From Azoarcus sp. KH32C (lineage in GTDB: Bacteria > Pseudomonadota > Gammaproteobacteria > Burkholderiales > Rhodocyclaceae), in contig NC_020516.1 of NCBI RefSeq assembly GCF_000349945.1, positions 3,906,001 through 3,970,000 on the forward strand: a stretch of DNA of 64,000 nt, read 5' to 3'. Numbering within the stretch: position 1 is the stretch's first letter; each line of letters begins with the position of its first letter. Made by a program: the position numbers and the translations under genes. A model generated the notes under the pieces. That model saw only the letters and a list, made by a program, of their open reading frames with translations, searched no databases and was not told the origin of the DNA. This document shows, piece after piece, positions 16,606 through 24,295 of the stretch.

Positions 16606-18195
16606 TCAGTGGCTGGTGCCCTCCGATCGCGTGGTCTTGTTCCAGACGTTGTATTTGCCGACCGGCTTGTTCATCGGCAGGCGCTTCACTTCCTCAAGGG
16701 AGCGGGCGTCATAGACAACGATCGCGCCTTCCGTTTCGGAGAGGCTCGCGAGCGCGTAACGGCCGTCGCGCGTGAACTCGACGTGCGCGAGCGTCTGCCC
16801 AGGCGGGGCCTTGAGTTCCTTGACGATTTCGAGCGTCTGCTTGTCGATGACCTGCAGGATGTTTTTCGCTTCGCGGCTCATCATCGAGTCGACAAAGGCG
16901 TAGCGGCTGTTCTCGTGGCTGCGCAGGAAGAAGCCGGGGCCGCGCGTCGGGATGCGCTTGATGACGCTGAAGTCCTTGAGATCGATGACGGTGACTTCGG
17001 CGGCCTTGAGGTTGGTGCTTGCCATGACGCGCCGCCCCTGCCAGTCCCACGAGATGCCTGAACCAAGATGGGGCATGCCATCGAGCGCGAGGTCGCCAAT
17101 CTTGCGCCGGACATCGAGATTGACGACCTGGCCGACGCCTTCGCGGGATGCGCCCAGAACCGTCGAGTAGTCCTGCGTAAAGAAGAAATCGTCGAGCGGA
17201 TCGGCGAGCTCGGTGCGGCGCGGGTTGAGATAGCCGGCGACGAACGCGCCTTCGCGATACTTGTAGTCGTGGATGAAACCGGCAGGGATTTCTGGCGCGG
17301 CGGGGTCGAAGCTGATCTCCCAGACTTCGGGCACGTCCTTCAGGGCGGCGACGAAGGACTTGCGCGGGGTGGCTTCGTAGACGGCGGATACCCGTGAACT
17401 GGTCTTGCCCTCGCGGTCGGTGACGGCGATCGACTTCTGCAGCTTGAGATCGCCGTCGAGCAGCACGAGCGTGTTCGGCAGGTAGTTGGCGACGGCGACG
17501 TGCTTGCCGTCGGGCGACACGGCGACGTTGCGGGTGTTGATGCCTGCGCGAATCTCGGTGATGACTTTGAGGTTCCACAGATCGTACTTGGTGATCCAGC
17601 CGTCACGCGAAGCGAAGAAGACGTAGCGGCCGTCGGCGGTGAATTTCGGCCCGCCATGCAGCGCATGGCGACTCTGGAAGCGATGGATGGGCTCGAGCTT
17701 GTCGCCGTCGAGTACCGAGACGTGGTGATCACCCGTCTCGACGACGAGGAAGAGGTTCATCGGATCGGCGTCGAAGACGGGCTTCGGGGGGAGGCTCGCG
17801 GGATCGATGTGCTCGATGCGGGACGCGCGGATGTCCGCTTCGGCCCAGCTCGGTGCGGGGACGACGGGAGTGTAGATCCAGGAGACGAGGGAGGCGATCT
17901 GGTCCGCCGGGATCGTCGCGCCGAACGCAGGCATCTGGGTCGCGGGCCGGCCCTCGCGGACGACCGCGAGGGCTTCGTCCTTGCGCAGGCGCGCGAGATT
18001 TTCGGGCAACAGGGCCGGGCCTGTGGCGCCGAGGCGGTCCGGGGCGTGACAGGCCGCGCAGTGTTGCTGGTAGAGGGCGGGGATGTCGACGGGGGCGTCT
18101 GCGGCGAGCGCCGGCATTGCAGAGGCAACGAGCAGGACGGCGACGGTCGCGCGGGGAAGCGGGATGCGCATGGCGGGCCTCGCTGGAGCGGTCAT
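16606..18195 (-). CDS. nirN: Heme d1 biosynthesis dehydrogenase NirN
   Basis: A 529-residue periplasmic protein with the architecture of cytochrome cd1: signal peptide (ending PALAAD), a cytochrome c domain with CAACH at residues 46-50, then an eight-bladed d1-type beta-propeller. It is shorter in the heme c domain than NirS and is NirN, which in P. aeruginosa converts dihydro-heme d1 to heme d1 by introducing the acrylate double bond. ATG 18195 overlaps the nirJ stop by 4 nt. It is the last gene of the nirJ-nirN unit; tRNA-Val starts beyond it on the same strand. Confidence 0.9.
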   Translation of the reverse strand: MTAPARPAMRIPLPRATVAVLLVASAMPALAADAPVDIPALYQQHCAACHAPDRLGATGPALLPENLARLRKDEALAVVREGRPATQMPAFGATIPADQIASLVSWIYTPVVPAPSWAEADIRASRIEHIDPASLPPKPVFDADPMNLFLVVETGDHHVSVLDGDKLEPIHRFQSRHALHGGPKFTADGRYVFFASRDGWITKYDLWNLKVITEIRAGINTRNVAVSPDGKHVAVANYLPNTLVLLDGDLKLQKSIAVTDREGKTSSRVSAVYEATPRKSFVAALKDVPEVWEISFDPAAPEIPAGFIHDYKYREGAFVAGYLNPRRTELADPLDDFFFTQDYSTVLGASREGVGQVVNLDVRRKIGDLALDGMPHLGSGISWDWQGRRVMASTNLKAAEVTVIDLKDFSVIKRIPTRGPGFFLRSHENSRYAFVDSMMSREAKNILQVIDKQTLEIVKELKAPPGQTLAHVEFTRDGRYALASLSETEGAIVVYDARSLEEVKRLPMNKPVGKYNVWNKTTRSEGTSH

Positions 18196-19385
18196 GCGTG
18201 ACGGCGCAGTGGAACGAAGGGGGTGGTGACGACGCGTTCGGCCGTCTGGACGCCGATCTCGTCGTCGCTGAGATAGCAGCCGGGGTCTTCGGCCCAGGGA
18301 TCGCCGGTGATCTGCTGCGCGCGTACCCGCGAGCTGCCGTTGCAGATGTCGAGATGGCGGCAGGCGCCGCAGCGGCCGGTGAGCACACGAGGATGGCGCT
18401 TGAGGCCAGCCATCAATGGATTCGAGACGTCGCTCCAGATCGCGGAGAACGGCCGTTCGCGGACATTGCCGAGCGGCACATGCCACCACATCGTGTCGGG
18501 ATGGACGACACCGAGATTGTCGATGTTGGCGACGTTCACACCGCTGGCGTTGCCGCCCCACTGGACGAGTTTGGCGCGGATGTGCTCGGCGCGTTCGGGG
18601 AAGTGCCGCTGGACCCACTGCAGCAGGTAGATGCCGTCGGCGTCGTTGTTGCCGGTGACGAAGTCCTTCTCGACGCCGCGGTGGTGGAGATCGAGACAGG
18701 TGGCGAAGAGCAGATCCATCGCATCGCGTGTCGTCTGGTGGCGGGCGTCGTCGGCACGATGCTTGTTGCCGCGGCCGGCGTAGTTCAGGTGCGAGAAGTA
18801 GAACTTGTCGATGCCCTCGTCTTCGACCAGGCGCAGCAGCGCGGGGAGATCGTGAGCGTTGTCCTCGGTCATCGTGTAGCGCACGCCGACCTTGAGGCCG
18901 CGATCGAGGCATAGGCGGATGCCGGCGAGGGAGGCATCGTAGGCGCCTTCGCGGCGGCGGAATTTGTCGTGCGTGGCGCCGATTCCGTCGAGGCTGACGC
19001 CGACGTAGTCGAAGCCGGCGTCGGCGATCGCATCGATGTTGCTGGCGTCGATGAGCGTGCCGTTGCTGGAAAGGCCGACGTAGAAGCCCATGTCCTTGGC
19101 GCGTCGGCCGATGTCGAAGATGTCCGGGCGCAGCAGCGGTTCGCCGCCGGAGAGGATCAGCACCGGCACACGGAAGGCCTTGAGGTCGTCCATGACGCGG
19201 AAGACTTCGGCGGTCGACAGCTCGCCGGCGAAATCGGTGTCCGCGGAGATCGAGTAGCAGTGTTTGCAGGTGAGGTTGCAGCGGCGGATCAGGTTCCAGA
19301 TGACGACCGGCCCCGGGGGATTGCGGCGCGGAGCGACGGGGGTCGGCTGGTCGAGTTCGCGGATGAAGCTGGAGATGCGGAACAT
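18192..19385 (-). CDS. nirJ: Heme d1 biosynthesis radical SAM protein NirJ
   Basis: A 397-residue radical SAM enzyme with the 4Fe-4S motif CNLTCKHC (Cys36, Cys40, Cys43), the SAM-binding SGGEPLLRPD and a C-terminal Cys-rich cluster region (GRCGACRHLDICNGSSR) for auxiliary iron-sulfur centres. NirJ removes the propionate side chains of 12,18-didecarboxysiroheme during heme d1 synthesis. It is cytoplasmic. A putative DNR-type promoter lies immediately upstream (19409-19450), and a large inverted repeat separates it from nirH. Confidence 0.95.
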   Translation of the reverse strand: MFRISSFIRELDQPTPVAPRRNPPGPVVIWNLIRRCNLTCKHCYSISADTDFAGELSTAEVFRVMDDLKAFRVPVLILSGGEPLLRPDIFDIGRRAKDMGFYVGLSSNGTLIDASNIDAIADAGFDYVGVSLDGIGATHDKFRRREGAYDASLAGIRLCLDRGLKVGVRYTMTEDNAHDLPALLRLVEDEGIDKFYFSHLNYAGRGNKHRADDARHQTTRDAMDLLFATCLDLHHRGVEKDFVTGNNDADGIYLLQWVQRHFPERAEHIRAKLVQWGGNASGVNVANIDNLGVVHPDTMWWHVPLGNVRERPFSAIWSDVSNPLMAGLKRHPRVLTGRCGACRHLDICNGSSRVRAQQITGDPWAEDPGCYLSDDEIGVQTAERVVTTPFVPLRRHA

Positions 19386-19408
19386 GGTTTGCCTCCGTGA
19401 TGGTGGCG

Positions 19409-19450
19409 ATTACAGCGGGATGCTTGGGAAGAAGAAATGACGAGGGTCAA
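19409..19450 (-). promoter_or_regulatory. DNR/FNR-type box and -10 of nirJ-nirN
   Basis: On the minus strand the box TTGAC-CCTC-GTCAT (19437-19450) matches nine of ten half-site positions of TTGAC-N4-GTCAA. A -10 hexamer TGTAAT (19409-19414, five of six) is placed so that the box would be centred at -41.5 from a start at 19402, the class II position for FNR/DNR activators. Recognition by DNR or a relative is inferred. Confidence 0.65.
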
Positions 19451-19457
19451 ACTGCCC

Positions 19458-19532
19458 GCTCCCGCTCCGGGGTGTTCCACGCCTCGTTGGCGCGAGCGGA
19501 CGCCTCGGCATGAAACACCCCGGAGCGGGAGC
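19458..19532. repeat. 19-bp perfect inverted repeat between nirH and nirJ
   Basis: The left arm 19458-19476 (GCTCCCGCTCCGGGGTGTT) is the exact reverse complement of 19514-19532, with a 37-nt centre that can add further short stems. There is no T tract on either strand, so it is not a classical intrinsic terminator. It may end or stabilise the upstream nirC-H message, or be a REP/MITE-like dispersed element. Confidence 0.9.
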
Positions 19533-19555
19533 TGCGTCGTGCGGGTTTGCTCCCT

Positions 19556-20062
19556 TCATGCTGTGGGTCCGATTCTCAGACCGGTCTTTTTGAGGATGGA
19601 GGACGAGAACAGCACGTCGCGGGCGCGGCAGGCATCGGGGAAGCGAGTTTCGAGTTGGGCGGCGATATGGTCGAGTTGTTCTCTGACGGCGTCGCGACTA
19701 TGTCCGTGCAGCATCGCGAAGAGGTTGTAGGACCATTCGGGGAGGCGGCGCGGGCGGCGGTAGCAGTGCGTGACTGCGTCGAGCGAGCCGAGCCACTCGC
19801 CGACCTCGTCGACGGCCTCGTCCGTGACGTCCCAGACCGTCATGCCGTTGGCCGTGTAGCCGATGGCGTAGTGATTGGGTACCGCGCCGATACGGCGGAT
19901 GAGTCCGCGGTCCAGCATTCCTTGCACTCTCGCGAACAGTTCGTCGGCGGGGATGCCGACCTGTTCGGCGACGGCGCCCCAGGGATCGACGACGAGCGGC
20001 AAGCCCGCTTGCGTCGCGACAATGATGCGGCGGTCGAGGTCGTCGGCAGGTAGGTCGTTCAT
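19556..20062 (-). CDS. nirH: Siroheme decarboxylase subunit NirH
   Basis: A 168-residue Lrp/AsnC-like protein. With NirD, NirL and NirG it forms the enzyme that decarboxylates siroheme to 12,18-didecarboxysiroheme, the first committed intermediate of heme d1. The HTH-like N-terminus is followed by the NirL/NirH motif VTHCYRRPRRLPEWSYNLFAM. ATG 20062 overlaps the nirG stop by 4 nt. Assigned NirH by position (D-L-G-H order) and by the CYRR motif, shared with the NirL half of the upstream fusion. Confidence 0.88.
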   Translation of the reverse strand: MNDLPADDLDRRIIVATQAGLPLVVDPWGAVAEQVGIPADELFARVQGMLDRGLIRRIGAVPNHYAIGYTANGMTVWDVTDEAVDEVGEWLGSLDAVTHCYRRPRRLPEWSYNLFAMLHGHSRDAVREQLDHIAAQLETRFPDACRARDVLFSSSILKKTGLRIGPTA

Positions 20063-20535
20063 GCTTTCAGCTTCATCTCGACGAAGTATTCGCGTTCCTT
20101 CGGGAACAAAAAGACCGGAAGGCCGGTTGCAGTCTCGATGCATGCGGCGCAGTCGGCGATGGCTTCGCGCCGCTCGGTGGCGAGCACGAACCACATGTTG
20201 AGCGCGTGTTCGCGGCGGTAGTTGTGCGCGACTTCGGGGAAATCGTTGACCTTCGCCGCGACGCGTTCGAAGTCCGCCTCCGGCACGCGCATCGCAGCGA
20301 GACAAAAGGCGCCGCCGAGGCGTTCGATCTGGAACATCGGGCCAAAGCGAGTGAGCACCCGCTCGTCGAGCATGCGTTGCAGCCGCGCGAGCACCTCACC
20401 CTCGTCCAGGCCGAGACGCGCACCGACTTCGGCGAAGGGGCGGCGGGCCAGCGGGAAATCGCCCTGTAGCGCGTTGATCAGGGCACGGTCGATATCGTCG
20501 AGGCTGTGCGAGCCGCGTGAAGTCATTTCGCTCAT
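20059..20535 (-). CDS. nirG: Siroheme decarboxylase subunit NirG
   Basis: A 158-residue Lrp/AsnC-like protein of the siroheme decarboxylase family. Its signature EVAHNYRREHALNMWFV is of the NirD/NirG type with the conserved HNYxREH motif that contributes active-site residues in the homologous AhbA/AhbB. ATG 20535 overlaps the nirDL stop (ATGA), and its stop overlaps nirH, so the subunits are translationally coupled. Confidence 0.88.
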   Translation of the reverse strand: MSEMTSRGSHSLDDIDRALINALQGDFPLARRPFAEVGARLGLDEGEVLARLQRMLDERVLTRFGPMFQIERLGGAFCLAAMRVPEADFERVAAKVNDFPEVAHNYRREHALNMWFVLATERREAIADCAACIETATGLPVFLFPKEREYFVEMKLKA

Positions 20536-21587
20536 GTATCGCCCTCCCTGAGATAGCACGCGCCCTGCTGCTTGAAGCGGCGGGTGCTGAAGAGCACGTC
20601 ATGCGGCCAATGGTCGAGGTCCAGGCTCTTCGCGAGCTCGTCGCGCGTTGCCCGAACCGCCTCGCGGGTACGGCCGTGGATCATGCAAAAGAGGTTGTAG
20701 CGCCAGTCCGGGAGCGCGCGCCGACGGCGATAACAGAGCGTCACTGCGGGCTCAGCGGCGAGGAGACGGCCGATGCGACCGACCTCCTCGTCCGGCACAT
20801 CCCACACGCACATCGCGTTCGCGCGAAAGCCTAATTCGTGGTGGCGGACGATGACACCGAAACGCTTGACGATGCCGTCGGAGAGCCAGCGTTCGATCAG
20901 TTCGATCGTCATACTTTCGCCGAGCTCGACGGTGCGCCCCAGCGCCTCGAAGGGTCGAGCGACGAGCGGCAGGCCGCCCTGCAGCGCGTGCATCAACCGG
21001 CGTTCAAGGCCGGGAAGTGCGCAGCCAGCCTCCTCGTTCGGCACCGGCACCACGGGTACCGCGCTAGACGCCACTCGCGGCGTACCGGCGAGATCGAAGC
21101 CCAGGTCGATATGGAACTCTTCCTCAAGCGGCAACACGACGACCTGACAGCCGGTGTCGCATTCGATTGCCGCGACGACTTCCTGCAGTCGTTGGGCGGA
21201 CGCAGCCGTAACGACGAACCACAAGTCGAAGGCGTGCTCGCGTTGGTAGTTGTGATTGACCTCGGCGAATTCGCTGACACGCTCGGCGATGACGTGCAGC
21301 CAACCCTTCGGCGCGGACAATGCGGCGAGCGCACTCGCGCCGACACGGCGTGGCGCGAAGACCGGCCCCACCCGGCTGATGACGCCCGATGCGCACCATG
21401 CCTGCAACGCTCCCAGTACCTCGCCTTCACCGAGACCGCATTCTTCGCCGATCGCCGCGAAGGGTTCGGGGACGAGCGGAAAGCCGCGCTGGTAATCGTT
21501 CAGCAGGCGAAACGTACCGCTGTCCGCCGCATCATCGGCAACCTGCAGATCTGCCAGATCGATCACCCGCGTGCTATGGCACGGCAT
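20532..21587 (-). CDS. nirDL: Fused siroheme decarboxylase subunits NirD-NirL
   Basis: A 351-residue protein made of two Lrp/AsnC-like modules. Residues about 20-170 are NirD-like (HNYQREHAFDLWFVV) and 190-345 are NirL-like (CYRRRRALPDWRYNLFCM), joined by a Val/Pro-rich linker near residues 175-188. In P. aeruginosa nirD and nirL are separate genes; fused NirDL proteins are known in other denitrifiers. The fusion would give a 1:1 heterodimer in one chain. It starts 1 nt after the nirF stop. Confidence 0.9.
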   Translation of the reverse strand: MPCHSTRVIDLADLQVADDAADSGTFRLLNDYQRGFPLVPEPFAAIGEECGLGEGEVLGALQAWCASGVISRVGPVFAPRRVGASALAALSAPKGWLHVIAERVSEFAEVNHNYQREHAFDLWFVVTAASAQRLQEVVAAIECDTGCQVVVLPLEEEFHIDLGFDLAGTPRVASSAVPVVPVPNEEAGCALPGLERRLMHALQGGLPLVARPFEALGRTVELGESMTIELIERWLSDGIVKRFGVIVRHHELGFRANAMCVWDVPDEEVGRIGRLLAAEPAVTLCYRRRRALPDWRYNLFCMIHGRTREAVRATRDELAKSLDLDHWPHDVLFSTRRFKQQGACYLREGDT

Positions 21588-21588
21588 C

Positions 21589-22779
21589 CTAGAACCCGGT
21601 GCGGAAGGCGCGGCTCGTGAAGAAGATGCCGCTGGGGCTCGCCGCGGGCAACTCGGCGAGTTTCTGGTGTGTACGAGTGTCGTAGATCAGCACCTTGTCG
21701 TCGTCGCGCGCCGACACCCATACGGCCTCGCCGCGCGGCGTGAATTCGAGATGCAGAATCGCGCGGCCGGGCTGGAAGGTGTCGACCGGACGGTTCGTCA
21801 GCGTGTCGATGACTTGCATCCAGCCATTGTCGGGGAACGCGAAGTTCACCCACACCTCGCGCCCGTCGGGACGCGCCATCACGAACACGGGCTGACTCTT
21901 GACCGGGATGCGGGCGACTTCCTGCCAGGTCGCGAGATCGACGACCAGCACTTCGTGGCGGCCGATCGCCGGCAGGTAGGCACGGCCGCCCGCAACCGCC
22001 CAGCCGCGCAGGTGCGGCATCTTGTAGACGGGCAACGCCTGCTCGCCTCGGCCGTAGCCCGGCAGGATCGTGCGGACGCCCTGCTCCGGCCGCCACAGGT
22101 CGAGCATCGACAGCCCGTCCTCGCCGAAGAGGCCGGCGATGTAATAGCGCCCATCCGGCGTCACGAGCGCGTCGTACGGCTGCTTGCCCGCCGGGTAGCG
22201 CTCGGTTTTCGGATGCGCGGGATCGGACAGATCGGTGACGCGGATCTCGTTGGCGTCGAAGAGCGCATAGGCAAAACGGTTGCCCGGCAAGTCGACGAGG
22301 CCGACGACCTTCGACGCCTTGCCATCCGCGCCGTAGCTTGCCGGCACGTCGGCGACGAGCTCCAGCGTCTTCGCATCGAAAGCCTTGATGCCTCCGGGTT
22401 CGTAGTTCTGCGCAACGACGAGGCGGCCGTCCTGCGAGATCGCGCCGCCGATCGAATTGCCCGCCTGCAGCACGCGGCGCGCGATCGTCGCGGTCAGCAG
22501 ATCGACCTTCGTCAGTCCGCCATCGCGGCCGAACACATAGGCGTAGCGCCCATCGCGCGAGAAGACCACGGATGCGTGCGACAAGTCGCCCAGACCCGAC
22601 ACCTGCGCCAAGCGGCTGCGCCCCGAGGTTTCGACGACCTGAATCTGACCGCTCGCACGCTCGATGACGACGCCAAGATCGCCGGTGCCGCGAACGGAGG
22701 GCGCAGGCGCGGTCGAGCATGCCGCCACCAGCAAGGCCGGCAAGGCGATCTGCACGGCCGTCTTTAGCTTGCGGAACAT
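21589..22779 (-). CDS. nirF: Heme d1 biosynthesis protein NirF
   Basis: A 396-residue periplasmic d1-type beta-propeller (WD-like repeats such as SRDGRYAYVFGRDGG, TPDGRYYIAGLFGEDG) without a heme c domain. The N-terminus has a signal with a lipobox-like LLVAAC, consistent with NirF being a lipoprotein as reported in P. aeruginosa. It takes part in the late steps of heme d1 assembly with NirN. I chose ATG 22779 because GAGG lies 7 nt upstream and the length matches NirF (392 in P. aeruginosa); ATG 22800, overlapping the nirC stop by 4 nt, would add seven residues. Confidence 0.92.
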   Translation of the reverse strand: MFRKLKTAVQIALPALLVAACSTAPAPSVRGTGDLGVVIERASGQIQVVETSGRSRLAQVSGLGDLSHASVVFSRDGRYAYVFGRDGGLTKVDLLTATIARRVLQAGNSIGGAISQDGRLVVAQNYEPGGIKAFDAKTLELVADVPASYGADGKASKVVGLVDLPGNRFAYALFDANEIRVTDLSDPAHPKTERYPAGKQPYDALVTPDGRYYIAGLFGEDGLSMLDLWRPEQGVRTILPGYGRGEQALPVYKMPHLRGWAVAGGRAYLPAIGRHEVLVVDLATWQEVARIPVKSQPVFVMARPDGREVWVNFAFPDNGWMQVIDTLTNRPVDTFQPGRAILHLEFTPRGEAVWVSARDDDKVLIYDTRTHQKLAELPAASPSGIFFTSRAFRTGF

Positions 22780-22796
22780 TGCTTCCCTCACCCTGT

Positions 22797-23150
22797 TCAT
22801 TGTCCGACCGAACCCGAGTCGGGCGGAAAACCTTCGATCAGTCGCTCGACGATCCACACGGCCTCGCCCTCGCTGACGATGCCGCGAAACGGCGGCATCG
22901 GCGTTCCGGGACGGCCGCCGACGATCGTCGCAGCGAGCCCTTCGCGGGGCCGCTCGCGCAGCGCCGCCGGAGTCAGCGCTGGGCCGAGTCCTCCCTGCAA
23001 TGTCAGCCCGTGGCAGGACCCGCAGTCCTGGCGCACCAGATGCACGAGCTCGCGCTGACGGTGTCCATCGGGAGCATTCGACTGCGCGCCCGCCTGCAAG
23101 GCCGTCAGTGCCAGACAGGCCGCTGTCGCGCGTAATCCCCAATCCGACAC
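22797..23150 (-). CDS. nirC: Cytochrome c55X NirC
   Basis: A 117-residue periplasmic monoheme c-type cytochrome: signal peptide ending LQAGAQS, heme motif CGSCH at residues 43-47 and a Met axial-ligand candidate in GTPMPPFRG. NirC can pass electrons to NirS and may also serve heme d1 maturation. It is the first gene of the nirC-F-DL-G-H unit and is divergent from nirE, with a shared DNR-type box between them. Confidence 0.92.
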   Translation of the reverse strand: MSDWGLRATAACLALTALQAGAQSNAPDGHRQRELVHLVRQDCGSCHGLTLQGGLGPALTPAALRERPREGLAATIVGGRPGTPMPPFRGIVSEGEAVWIVERLIEGFPPDSGSVGQ

Positions 23151-23225
23151 GTTCTCTCCCTCGCCGAACGAACCCTCGGCCCATATTCCCTGTCATGCCG
23201 TCAGCAAGCCGTCGGCGCACCGTGC

Positions 23226-23295
23226 AGTATCCGCCGGCATACGTCCGCGCTCCTTGATATCGGTTAATTTCCCACACTGCAGGAAGGGATAAAGT
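23226..23295. promoter_or_regulatory. Shared DNR/FNR-type box with divergent promoters for nirC and nirE
   Basis: The box TTGAT-ATCG-GTTAA (23254-23267) is centred at 23260.5. On the plus strand -10 TAAAGT (23290-23295) and on the minus strand -10 GATACT (23226-23231) are both placed so that the box sits exactly at -41.5 from starts at 23302 and 23219. One dimer of a DNR/NnrR-type regulator could activate both directions. Box identity is by consensus; binding is inferred. Confidence 0.65.
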
Positions 23296-23372
23296 AGCGA
23301 TGGAAAACTTCATCCCTGCCGACGAACCTTGCCGTGCGGAGCAATGCCTGCGGCATCACCGGAGATCCAGCC

Positions 23373-24158
23373 ATGAGCACTCGAACGACCGCCCGCCCTC
23401 CTGCGGGGAAGGTTTACCTCGTCGGCGCGGGCCCGGGCGATGTGGAATTGCTGACGATGAAAGCGGCGCGCCTGATTGCGACGGCGCGTGTGGTCGTCTA
23501 TGACCACCTGGTCGGCGCCGACGTCGTCGCGCTCGTGAATCCGGCCGCCCGGATGATCTACGCCGGCAAGGAGGCCGGCAACCATGCCTTGCCGCAGGAC
23601 CAGATCAACGACCTGTTGGTCGAACTGGCGAGCGGCGGCCACGATGTCGTGCGCCTTAAGGGCGGCGACCCCTTCATGTTCGGCCGCGGCGGAGAGGAGA
23701 TGGAGGCGCTTGTCGCCCACGGTATCGCCTGCGAGGTCGTTCCCGGCATTACCGCCGCCTGCGGCATTGCCGCCTGTACCGGGATCCCTCTCACCCACCG
23801 CGAGCATGCACGCTCGGTCGTCTTCGCGACCGGCCACCTGAAGGATGGCACCGTCGACCTCGACTGGCCCGCCCTCGCCCGCGCCAAGCAGACCGTCGTG
23901 ATCTACATGGGACTCGGTGCACTGGACATCATCTGCCGCGAACTCGTGGCTCACGGCCTGCCCGGCGACACCCCGGCGGCAGTGATCCACGCCGGCACGA
24001 CACCAGAACAAATCGTCCTCGCCGAACGCCTCGACCAGCTGGCCGACGCCGTCCGGCGCGATCGCATCCGGTCGCCGGCGCTCATCATGATCGGCTCCGT
24101 CGTATCTCTCTACCGTCCCCAGCCCGCCGCCGCGCCGGAAGCGACATGCGTTTGCTGA
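23373..24158 (+). CDS. nirE: Uroporphyrinogen-III C-methyltransferase NirE
   Basis: A 261-residue SAM-dependent methyltransferase that makes precorrin-2 from uroporphyrinogen III, feeding siroheme and so heme d1. Signatures are complete: VYLVGAGPGDVELLTMKA, VVYDHLV, VRLKGGDPFMFGRGGEE, VPGITAACGIAACTGIPLTHR and VIYMG. It is the single-domain type without the CysG dehydrogenase part. ATG 23373 has a GGAG 8 nt upstream. Location next to nirS and nirC identifies it as NirE rather than CobA. Confidence 0.93.
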   Translation: MSTRTTARPPAGKVYLVGAGPGDVELLTMKAARLIATARVVVYDHLVGADVVALVNPAARMIYAGKEAGNHALPQDQINDLLVELASGGHDVVRLKGGDPFMFGRGGEEMEALVAHGIACEVVPGITAACGIAACTGIPLTHREHARSVVFATGHLKDGTVDLDWPALARAKQTVVIYMGLGALDIICRELVAHGLPGDTPAAVIHAGTTPEQIVLAERLDQLADAVRRDRIRSPALIMIGSVVSLYRPQPAAAPEATCVC

Positions 24159-24200
24159 TGCCGTCTGTGTATGCATCAATGGTGCGAGGAAAACCATGAA

Positions 24201-24214
24201 TTGATCAAGGTTAA
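24201..24214 (+). promoter_or_regulatory. DNR/FNR-type box upstream of nirS
   Basis: The sequence TTGAT-CAAG-GTTAA has the same two half-sites as the nirC/nirE box, 81 nt before the nirS ATG. A -41.5 position would put the transcript start near 24249, but the -10 there (CACGCT) is poor. It suggests nirS has its own anaerobic/nitric-oxide-responsive promoter downstream of nirE. Confidence 0.65.
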
Positions 24215-24295
24215 GGATTCCGACCCTCATCAGGATCACGCTTGGCATTCAGCGGAATGCGTCCGCGGCACACTTTTCATGAAAGGAGTTCAACC

